The notes beneath the pieces were generated by a model, which was given only the letters and a program-made list of their open reading frames with translations, was not told the DNA's origin and did no database searches. Source: DATKWS01 sp035529435 (lineage in GTDB: Bacteria; Krumholzibacteriota; Krumholzibacteriia; Krumholzibacteriales; Krumholzibacteriaceae). Taken from it: DNA of 36,405 bases. The translations under genes and the position numbers were made by a program. The stretch lies in assembly GCA_035529435.1 (NCBI GenBank), contig DATKWS010000151.1, positions 1-36,405 on the forward strand, read 5' to 3'. Of this stretch, positions 5,635 through 12,717 are shown one piece after another (the first letter of the stretch is position 1; each line of letters starts with the position of its first letter).

Positions 5635-8046
5635 TCAATTCGCCGCCTTCGGGTGCGTTTCCTTGAAGAATCCCCCTATCTTCCTGCGGTGTTTGATCCC
5701 CCAGTCGAGCTTCTTCGAAAGCGCGTATCCGAGAACCTCGTCCATCGTGTCTATGACGACGACCTTCATGTTCCGTTTGACCTCGTCGGGAAGCTCCTTG
5801 ATGTTCTTCTCGTTCCCCTTGGGAAGGAGGATCGTCCGCACACCGGCACGCAGCGCGGCGACCGACTTCTCGTTGACGCCGCCGATCGGCAGGACCTTGC
5901 CCCGTAGCGTCACCTCACCCGTCATCGCCACATCCCGCTGAACCGGTATATCGAAGAAGGCGGAGACGAGCGCCGTTGCGATCGCCACCCCCGCGCTGGG
6001 ACCGTCCTTCGGGATCGCGCCCTCGGGTACGTGTACGTGCACGTCGACCGTGGAGAAGAAATCGTTCCTCAGGTCGAGCAGACGCGCCATGCTCCGCGCG
6101 AAGCTGAGCGCGATCTTGGCCGACTCCTGCATCACCTCGCCGAGCTGCCCGGTCAGTATCAGCTCGCCCTTGCCGGGCATCAGCTTGACCTCGATGTTGA
6201 GGATCTCGCCCCCCGCCTCGGTCCAGGCGAGTCCCGTCGCCACACCCACGGTGAGATGCTCGTCGATCTCGCTCTCCTGGTAGCGCGGGATGCCGAGATA
6301 CGACTCGAGGGTCTTCACCGTGATGCGGACCGTGTTTGTCCGTTTTCCCGATGCGAGTTTCTTGGCCACCTTCCGGCAGATCGAGGCCAGCTCCCGCTCG
6401 AGATTCCTGACGCCCGCCTCGCGGGTGTAACGCCGAACGACCTCCTTCATGGTGGCCGGGGAAATCTTCAGCTGCGCGGGGTCGATCCCGTGCTGCTTCA
6501 TTTGTTTCGGCAGGAGAAACTGTTGCGCAATCGCGATTTTCTCATGCAGGAGATAACCGGGAAGCCGTATGATCTCCATGCGGTCCTGGAGGGCCGGCGG
6601 AATGGAGTAGATAACGTTCGCCGTGGTGATGAACATCACCTCGCTCACATCGAAATCTACTTCGAGGTAGTTGTCGCTGAAGTGCTTGTTCTGCTCGGGG
6701 TCGAGAACCTCGAGGAGCGCCGCAGCCGGATCGCCGCGAAAGTCCGAACCGAGCTTGTCGATCTCGTCGAGCAGAAACACCGGGTTGCATGTGCCGGCCT
6801 TTCGCACCATCTGGATGATCCGCCCCGGCATCGAGCCGATGTAGGTCCGCCGGTGCCCGCGGATCTCCGCCTCGTCACGCGTACCGCCGAGCGATACCCG
6901 TACGAACCGCCGCCCGAGCGCATCGGCGATCGACCTGCCGAGCGAGGTCTTGCCGACGCCGGGAGGCCCGACGAAGCAGAGGATCGGTCCCTTGAGATTT
7001 CCGACGAGCTTCACGACCGAGAGAAACTCGAGTATCCGTTCCTTGACCTTGGTGAGACCGTAGTGGTCCGCATCGAGTTTTTTCTCGACCTGGTCGATGT
7101 CGAGGTTGTCCTTGGTACGCCTCCGCCAGGGAAGCGAGGTGAGCGTGTCGAGATAGTTGCGTACCACCGTCGCTTCGGGGGTCATCGGCGGCATCATCTT
7201 GAGGCGGTCGAACTCGCGGTATGCAATCTTCTCGGACTCCTTGCTCATTCTGGCACGCCTGATCTTGCGTTTCAAATCGTCGAGCTCGTCGAACTCGTCC
7301 CCCTGCCCCAGCTCGCTCTTGATCGCCTTCATCTTCTCGTGCAGGAAAAGCTCCTTCTGGCTCTTCTGCACCTGGTTCGACACCTTCTCATCTATGTTCC
7401 TCTCGACCTCGAGAATCTGTATCTCCTCGGTGAGAATACGGCTCAGCATCATGAGTTGATCCTCGAGCCCTTCCGACTCGAGCAGGCGCTGCTTGACGTC
7501 ATTGCGTATCAGCAGGTTGGCCGAGACCGTATCGACGAGCGCGGATCGATCGTCGATCGATTGCATCGAGAGAAGAATCTCGTTCGGCACGCGCGAGTTC
7601 ATCCTCACGTAGTCGGTGAACAGCTGCTCGACGCGCCGTGCGAGGGCCTCGACCTCGCGCGTCTGGCGGTCGACCGTTTCGATCGCCTGGACACGCGCGG
7701 CGAGGTAGTTGTCCATCTCCACATATTCGAGTACGCGGACCCGGTTGAGCCCCTCGAGCATGAGCTTGATCGTTCCGTCGGGAAGACGGAAGAAGAGGCC
7801 GATCCGGACTATCGTTCCGACGCGGTGCAACTCATCGGCGTCCGGCTCGTTGTCGGACGGATTCTGCTGCGTGATAACGAGGAGAATCTTGTCCGTTTCG
7901 ATCGCGCGCTCGACCGCATTCACCGACGGCTGCCGGCCCACGAGGATGGCCGTGGCCATCGAGGGGAAAATCACCACGTCGCGTAACGGTACGACTGGAT
8001 ACAGAATCTCCAATTCTTCGAATTCTTCGTCTCGCATTATTGCCAT
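5635..8046 (-). CDS. lon: ATP-dependent Lon protease
   Basis: Lon is a cytoplasmic AAA+ serine protease that degrades misfolded and selected regulatory proteins. The protein has 803 aa, normal for bacterial LonA. It shows an N-terminal substrate-binding LON domain (about 12-210), a helical region, Walker A GPPGVGKT (360-367), Walker B FLLDEIDK (424-431), and a C-terminal protease domain with PKDGPSAG, whose catalytic Ser684 pairs with Lys727 in the NEKSVAA segment. The ATG at 8046 has only a weak ribosome site, and another ATG lies three codons in. It is last in the tRNA-Leu-tig-clpP-clpX-lon block and is probably read in part from upstream. Confidence 0.98.
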   Translation of the reverse strand: MAIMRDEEFEELEILYPVVPLRDVVIFPSMATAILVGRQPSVNAVERAIETDKILLVITQQNPSDNEPDADELHRVGTIVRIGLFFRLPDGTIKLMLEGLNRVRVLEYVEMDNYLAARVQAIETVDRQTREVEALARRVEQLFTDYVRMNSRVPNEILLSMQSIDDRSALVDTVSANLLIRNDVKQRLLESEGLEDQLMMLSRILTEEIQILEVERNIDEKVSNQVQKSQKELFLHEKMKAIKSELGQGDEFDELDDLKRKIRRARMSKESEKIAYREFDRLKMMPPMTPEATVVRNYLDTLTSLPWRRRTKDNLDIDQVEKKLDADHYGLTKVKERILEFLSVVKLVGNLKGPILCFVGPPGVGKTSLGRSIADALGRRFVRVSLGGTRDEAEIRGHRRTYIGSMPGRIIQMVRKAGTCNPVFLLDEIDKLGSDFRGDPAAALLEVLDPEQNKHFSDNYLEVDFDVSEVMFITTANVIYSIPPALQDRMEIIRLPGYLLHEKIAIAQQFLLPKQMKQHGIDPAQLKISPATMKEVVRRYTREAGVRNLERELASICRKVAKKLASGKRTNTVRITVKTLESYLGIPRYQESEIDEHLTVGVATGLAWTEAGGEILNIEVKLMPGKGELILTGQLGEVMQESAKIALSFARSMARLLDLRNDFFSTVDVHVHVPEGAIPKDGPSAGVAIATALVSAFFDIPVQRDVAMTGEVTLRGKVLPIGGVNEKSVAALRAGVRTILLPKGNEKNIKELPDEVKRNMKVVVIDTMDEVLGYALSKKLDWGIKHRRKIGGFFKETHPKAAN

Positions 8047-8074
8047 TCCGTGTCAATCCACCCGTTTATGGAAT

Positions 8075-8096
8075 CCGCTTGCCGTCCGGCAAGCGG
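8075..8096 (-). repeat. strong inverted repeat between clpX and lon
   Basis: A perfect 9-bp inverted repeat, CCGCTTGCC/GGCAAGCGG with a 4-base loop, sits 28 bases upstream of the lon start. There is no T-run after it on the minus strand, so it is not a classical terminator. It could be a processing or stability element, an attenuator limiting read-through from clpX, or a protein-binding site for lon control. The role is unknown. Confidence 0.6.
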
Positions 8097-8157
8097 TGAT
8101 TTTCTGCTCGCGCATTCGGCGGCGACGTGCTCCCGCGCGCTTCGTCACCGCTCCGTC

Positions 8158-9411
8158 TCACTGTGCGCGGCGCTGTCGCTCGTTCTCGAGAATGAACCGC
8201 GGCTCTCCCTGCTTGAGAATCGTCTCCTCCGAAATGAGAATCTTGCGAATATTCGGCTGCGAGGGGACATCATACATCAGGTTGAGCATCGTCTCCTCAA
8301 GAATCGCCCTGAGTCCGCGCGCGCCGGTCTTCCGCTCCATCGCGAGCTTGGCGATCGCACTGAGGGCGCCCGGCGTGAAATCGAGCTCGACCTCCTCCAT
8401 ATCGAGGAGTTTCTTGTACTGTTTGATGAGACTGTTCTTCGGCTTCAGCATGATGTCGATCAACGCCTGTTCGTCGAGATCATGCAACGGTGCGATGATG
8501 GGCAGGCGGCCAACCAGTTCCGGGATCAGACCGTACTTGATCAGGTCCTCGGGCTGAACGCGCCGGAGTATCTCGCTGACCTCCTTGCGGTAATTCGGCC
8601 CGCGATCCGCGCCGAATCCAACGACCTTCCTGCCGATCCGGCGCTCGACGATCTCCCCGAGTCCCTGGAACGCCCCACCGCAGACAAACAGGATGTTTCG
8701 CGTGTCGACCTCGATGAACTTCTGCTGCGGATGCTTGCGTCCGCCCTGGGGCGGTACGTTGGCGACCGTACCCTCGAGTATCTTGAGAAGAGCCTGCTGG
8801 ACCCCCTCGCCCGATACGTCCCTCGTTATCGAGGGATTTTCGCTCTTTCGAGCGATCTTGTCGATCTCGTCGATATAGATGATGCCCCGCTCCGTGGCGG
8901 GCAGGTTGTAGTCGGCGTTCTGGAGGAGCCTCACGAGAATGTTCTCGACATCCTCACCGACATACCCGGCCTCGGTGAGGCTCGTCGCATCGGCGATCGC
9001 GAACGGAACCTTGAGAAACCGGGCCAGCGTCTGCGCGAGGAGTGTTTTGCCCACGCCGGTCGGCCCGACGAGCAGGATGTTGCTCTTCTCGATCTCGATA
9101 TCATCGGTTCCCCGTTCGTGCCGGATCCGCTTGTAGTGGTTGTACACCGCCACGGCGAGCGTTATCTTGGCGCGTTCCTGCTCGATCACGTACTTGTCGA
9201 GGTTATCCTTGATCTCGCGGGGTTTCGGGAAATGCTCCATGTCGTACAGGAGACTCCCGGCCATCTCCTCTTCGAGGATGTCGTTACATAACCTTATGCA
9301 TTCATTGCAGATATAGACCGATGGCCCCGATACAAGCTTCGCCACCTCGTCCTGCCCCCTGCCGCAGAACGAGCACTTGATAGATCGCGGTGATTGGGTT
9401 CGCTTTTTCAT
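8158..9411 (-). CDS. clpX: ATP-dependent Clp protease, ATP-binding subunit ClpX
   Basis: ClpX is the AAA+ unfoldase that feeds substrates into ClpP. The protein has 417 aa, the usual length. The N-terminal zinc-binding domain is complete (Cys13, Cys16, Cys35, Cys38). Walker A is GPTGVGKT (116-123), Walker B is IIYIDE (177-182), and conserved ClpX segments follow: EAGYVGEDVE (148-157), DVSGEGVQQALLK and ELVGRLP. A promoter-like sequence lies in the 72-base gap between clpP and clpX, so clpX may also be expressed separately. The next gene downstream is lon. Confidence 0.98.
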   Translation of the reverse strand: MKKRTQSPRSIKCSFCGRGQDEVAKLVSGPSVYICNECIRLCNDILEEEMAGSLLYDMEHFPKPREIKDNLDKYVIEQERAKITLAVAVYNHYKRIRHERGTDDIEIEKSNILLVGPTGVGKTLLAQTLARFLKVPFAIADATSLTEAGYVGEDVENILVRLLQNADYNLPATERGIIYIDEIDKIARKSENPSITRDVSGEGVQQALLKILEGTVANVPPQGGRKHPQQKFIEVDTRNILFVCGGAFQGLGEIVERRIGRKVVGFGADRGPNYRKEVSEILRRVQPEDLIKYGLIPELVGRLPIIAPLHDLDEQALIDIMLKPKNSLIKQYKKLLDMEEVELDFTPGALSAIAKLAMERKTGARGLRAILEETMLNLMYDVPSQPNIRKILISEETILKQGEPRFILENERQRRAQ

Positions 9412-9447
9412 AGTGCCGTCACACCTTCCTTATCGTTCTATATCTAA

Positions 9448-9476
9448 TATACAATCTGTGCGCGGTTAAATCTCAA
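9448..9476 (-). promoter_or_regulatory. possible promoter for clpX
   Basis: TTGAGA (9471-9476) and TGTATA (9448-9453) on the minus strand are separated by 17 bp, in an AT-rich gap before clpX. It would give a leader of about 30 nt. The match is good but not verified; clpX may equally be read from upstream. Confidence 0.45.
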
Positions 9477-9483
9477 AAAATAT

Positions 9484-10095
9484 TCATTTTTTCAGATCGC
9501 CCTTCGATGTGAGAACGTTATCCACGATGCCGTACTCCTTTGCCTCTTCGGCGGACATGAAGAAGTCACGGTCGGTATCCTTCGCGATCCGTTTCATGCT
9601 CTGCTTGGTATGCTTGGCGAGAATCTCGTTGAGTTTCTCGCGCAGCTTCAGAATCTCCTTGGTGTATATCTCGAGCGTCGTGGCCTGCCCCTGGGAACCG
9701 CCGGACGGCTGGTGGATCATGACACGCGCGTGCGGCAGCATCGAACGTTTCCCCGGCGTCCCGGCCGCGAGGAGTACCGCCGCCATGCTGGCCGCCTGTC
9801 CCATGCAGATCGTCGAGATATCGCATGAAATGTACTGCATCGTATCGTAGATTGCCATTCCCGAAGAGATGACACCGCCGGGACTGTTGATGTAGATAAA
9901 GATGTCCCGCTCCGGCTCCTCGGCCTCGAGGAACAAGAGCTGCGCGATCACGGCATTCGCCAGCATGTCCTCGATCCCGGTTCCCACGAAGACGATCCTG
10001 TCCTTGAGCAGGCGCGAGTATATATCATAGGTGCGTTCCTCGCGTCCCTTCGTCTCGATCACCCACGGTATTGAAAAGCTCGGTACTTTTCCCAT
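9484..10095 (-). CDS. clpP: ATP-dependent Clp protease proteolytic subunit
   Basis: ClpP forms the tetradecameric serine protease chamber used by ClpX and related unfoldases. From the ATG at 10095 the protein has 203 aa. The catalytic triad is complete: Ser103 in GQAASMAA, His128 in MIHQPSGG and Asp177 in DTDRDFFM. IYINSPGG and the handle region are also typical. The start at 10095 is preferred because AGAGG lies at good spacing; an ATG at 10122 would add nine residues and overlap the end of tig. A short N-terminal segment before FSIPWVIE would be the propeptide or axial loop. It sits 23 bases after tig and before clpX. Confidence 0.97.
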   Translation of the reverse strand: MGKVPSFSIPWVIETKGREERTYDIYSRLLKDRIVFVGTGIEDMLANAVIAQLLFLEAEEPERDIFIYINSPGGVISSGMAIYDTMQYISCDISTICMGQAASMAAVLLAAGTPGKRSMLPHARVMIHQPSGGSQGQATTLEIYTKEILKLREKLNEILAKHTKQSMKRIAKDTDRDFFMSAEEAKEYGIVDNVLTSKGDLKK

Positions 10096-10118
10096 ATCTT
10101 CCTCTCTTTGTTGACACA

Positions 10119-11426
10119 TCACGCACTGCCGCTCCCGCCCAGGATAATCTCGAACACCCTTCGCTCGCGGAGCGCGTCCTCGAGTTTCGAGCGGTGCTCG
10201 CTCTTCGGTGCAAAAAACGCTTCCACTTCCCCGGCGGGCCGCTCCGTTTCCCGTGCAATCCGTTCGATCTCCGCGTGAAGTTCCTCATCACCGATCTTGA
10301 TCCCTTCCTTATCGGCGATGTGCTCGATCAGGAAGTATCGCTTGATACTGCGGCGGGCGACCTTCTCGATCGCTTCCTCGATCTCCTTCCGTTTATCGGC
10401 GTCCTCCTCCGGAGCCATCCCCATCGCTTCTCTCCTCCGTTCGCCGTCGGCCCACAGCTCGTTCCTGAATCTCTCGAGCATGCTGCGGGGAACCTCAAAC
10501 GGATTTTCCTCTATGATGCGGTCGATAACCGCTTCCTCGCGCTTTTTCCGCGCCTCCTTTTCCTTCTCGGCGAGGTACCGCTTCGCGAGGTCCTCGCGAA
10601 GATCGGCGATCGTCTTGAACGAGGCATCGATCTTTGCGGCGAATGCATCGTCCAGTGCGTGGAGTCTCCGCTCCTTGACCTCCTTGACGGCAAACTCGTA
10701 CGTCATGGTCCTTCCGGCCAGGCGTTCCGGTTGAAAATCTTCCGGATACGTGATGTCGACCCGTTCCGTCGCGCCGGCGGCCGTGCCGGCCACCGCTTCC
10801 TCGAAGGCGGGAAACAATTGCCCCGCGCCGAGCTGGATGGGATAGTCCGTGATCCGTTTCTTTCCGTTGACCGTTCCGTCGAGCTTTACCGGTGCGTAAT
10901 CGATTACGACAACATCGCCTGTCACGGCAGGTCGATCGACGTCGACATACTCCGCTTCGCGCTTCTGCAGATTCTCCAGCACCGAATCGATCTCCTCGCC
11001 GTTCACCTCCACCTTCTCATCCTCGACCGTGATCCCCCGGTACCCATCCAGCGTGATGTCGGGGACCACCTCGACCTCGACGCGAAAGGTGACCGGCTCG
11101 TTCTCCCGTGCGCGGATATCGCTGAAAACCGGTTCTCCGATCGGCTGAAGCTTCTCGGCGGTCACTGCATGCCCGTATGCAACGGGGAGTATCGATTTGA
11201 GGGCCTCGGCCTTGATCTCGTCCGAAAAGCGCTGCCTGGCGATATCGACGGGCACCTTCCCCTTGCGAAAGCCCGGTAGCACGACCGTCTTCAGCATCCC
11301 CCCGAGCACCCGTTCCCGCTCGTCGTGGAATCGCTCCGGGGCGACTTCGATCGAGATGATCCTCCTGCATTCCGGCTCCTCCGAGACGGATATGTTGAAA
11401 TACTTTTCGTTCAGGTTGTTTTCCAC
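10119..11426 (-). CDS. tig: trigger factor (ribosome-associated chaperone)
   Basis: Trigger factor binds near the ribosome exit tunnel and shields nascent chains. The protein has 435 aa, the usual length. The N-terminal ribosome-binding domain carries the signature GFRKGKVP (52-59). A PPIase (FKBP-type) domain follows, about 150-245, with GDVVVIDYAP and an AGQLFPAFEEAVAGT segment. The C-terminal part is a long charged helical chaperone domain. The start appears to be GTG, with GGGAG close upstream. The gene follows tRNA-Leu by about 55 bases with no clear terminator or promoter between, so the tRNA and tig may share a transcript. Confidence 0.97.
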   Translation of the reverse strand: MENNLNEKYFNISVSEEPECRRIISIEVAPERFHDERERVLGGMLKTVVLPGFRKGKVPVDIARQRFSDEIKAEALKSILPVAYGHAVTAEKLQPIGEPVFSDIRARENEPVTFRVEVEVVPDITLDGYRGITVEDEKVEVNGEEIDSVLENLQKREAEYVDVDRPAVTGDVVVIDYAPVKLDGTVNGKKRITDYPIQLGAGQLFPAFEEAVAGTAAGATERVDITYPEDFQPERLAGRTMTYEFAVKEVKERRLHALDDAFAAKIDASFKTIADLREDLAKRYLAEKEKEARKKREEAVIDRIIEENPFEVPRSMLERFRNELWADGERRREAMGMAPEEDADKRKEIEEAIEKVARRSIKRYFLIEHIADKEGIKIGDEELHAEIERIARETERPAGEVEAFFAPKSEHRSKLEDALRERRVFEIILGGSGSA

Positions 11427-11479
11427 GGCTCCCTTTCCGAACGGCGGCTAAAATCTCAACGAACTGGCCATTTTTCACC

Positions 11480-11564
11480 TGGTGCGAGAGGGGAGACTTG
11501 AACTCCCACGGGTCGCCCCACTGGATCCTAAATCCAGCGCGTCTACCAGTTCCGCCACTCTCGC
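11480..11564 (-). tRNA. tRNA-Leu(UAG)
   Basis: On the minus strand the class II tRNA starts GCGAGAGTGGCGG and has a D loop with TGGTAG. Its anticodon stem CTGGA/TCCAG carries loop TTTAGGA (anticodon TAG), followed by a long variable arm, a T arm GGGAG-TTCAAGT-CTCCC, and acceptor strand CTCTCGC with discriminator A. CCA is encoded at 11480-11482, unlike in the tRNA-Lys. It lies directly upstream of tig, an arrangement common in several bacterial groups. Confidence 0.95.
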
Positions 11565-11748
11565 AAAGCTATCAATTTCTAATCCATTGCAAAACAAAGC
11601 ATTCCGTTAATCACGACATTGTACTCCCTTCACCCCGTCCACCGCACACCGCATATAGTAACCATTACCGGGGCATTTTTCAATCCGTTTCCAGCAAATC
11701 CTTTGCCACGGAAATGGTTACGTACCGCATCGAGCCCGGGGCCGGGCG

Positions 11749-12531
11749 TCAGCGCCCGGTGAACGTTGCCTCCCTCTTTTCGAGAAACGCCGCCGTCCCC
11801 TCCTTCATATCTTCGGTGCCGCAGGTGAGCGCAAAGAGGGACGCCTCGAGGCGGCAGCCGTCATCGAACGACATTTCCGTCCCGTGAAGCACCGCCTCCA
11901 TGCAGGCCTTTAGGGCGAACGGCGGCTTGCGGAGAAGCATGGCGGCCGCTTCGTCGACCGCTCCCGCAAACTCCTCCCGTGGTACGACCGTGTTGACCAG
12001 TCCGATCGCGAGGGCCTCCCGAGCGGTGAGAATCCGCCCGGAGAGCACGAGCTCCATGGCGATCCCACGCGGTACGAGCCGGGCGATGCGCTGCGTCCCG
12101 CCGTACCCGGGGATCGTCCCGAGATTCACCTCGGGCTGGCCGAGCCGAGCCTCCTCCGCGGCGATCCGCAGGGTGCAGGCCATGGCCAGCTCGCATCCCC
12201 CGCCGAGCGCGAAACCGTTCACCGCGGCGATCACCGGCTTGCCGAGATTCTCGATGAGGTTGCACAGGCGATGCCCGCGCTCGGAAAACAACCTTCCCCG
12301 GAGCGCGGTCAACTCGCGCAGCTCGGCGATATCGGCGCCCGCTGCGAACGATTTCTCACCCTCGCCCGTCAGGATGACGACGCCGACGCCGTCGTCATCA
12401 CGCACATCCTCGAATGCCGCAATCAATTCGAGAACTGTCTGGACATTCAATGCATTCAGCTTTTTCGGCCTGTTGATCACAATCCTGGCAACGCGATCCG
12501 TGCGCTCGACCGTGATGCATTCGAAAGCCAT
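11749..12531 (-). CDS. enoyl-CoA hydratase (crotonase family)
   Basis: This enzyme hydrates 2-enoyl-CoA to 3-hydroxyacyl-CoA, most likely crotonyl-CoA to 3-hydroxybutyryl-CoA. The 260-aa length is standard. The oxyanion-hole segments AAGADI (63-68) and ALGGG (108-112) are present, and both catalytic glutamates are visible, Glu114 in GCELAMA and Glu134 in GQPEVNLG, as in true hydratases. AAAGGAG precedes the ATG. It is a single-gene unit with a clear promoter. It fits functionally with the thiolase and 3-hydroxyacyl-CoA dehydrogenase at 26685-28856, although it lies about 14 kb away. Confidence 0.92.
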   Translation of the reverse strand: MAFECITVERTDRVARIVINRPKKLNALNVQTVLELIAAFEDVRDDDGVGVVILTGEGEKSFAAGADIAELRELTALRGRLFSERGHRLCNLIENLGKPVIAAVNGFALGGGCELAMACTLRIAAEEARLGQPEVNLGTIPGYGGTQRIARLVPRGIAMELVLSGRILTAREALAIGLVNTVVPREEFAGAVDEAAAMLLRKPPFALKACMEAVLHGTEMSFDDGCRLEASLFALTCGTEDMKEGTAAFLEKREATFTGR

Positions 12532-12626
12532 CGTATTCTCCTTTCAGCAGATACCGCAAGATAGTATGCGGGCGGATGCTTGTTCAAGATCATCCAATCC
12601 ACGCCCCGGCGCACTCGATGCGGGTC

Positions 12627-12655
12627 ATTAAAAGAGCCCCCTGAGGTTATGTCAA
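12627..12655 (-). promoter_or_regulatory. sigma-70-type promoter of the crotonase gene
   Basis: TTGACA (12650-12655) and TTTAAT (12627-12632) on the minus strand are separated by exactly 17 bp. The start site would be near 12620, giving a leader of about 90 nt before the ATG at 12531. Confidence 0.65.
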
Positions 12656-12717
12656 TATTAAACTGCTTATGGACTGGATTATGCTTGATGGATCCTCATT
12701 GCGGGAGGAATGACCGT

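Noticed and set aside
6031..7986. A very long open frame antisense to lon.
   Set aside because: It is a by-product of the high-GC codon pattern of lon, which is fully supported by motifs along its length.
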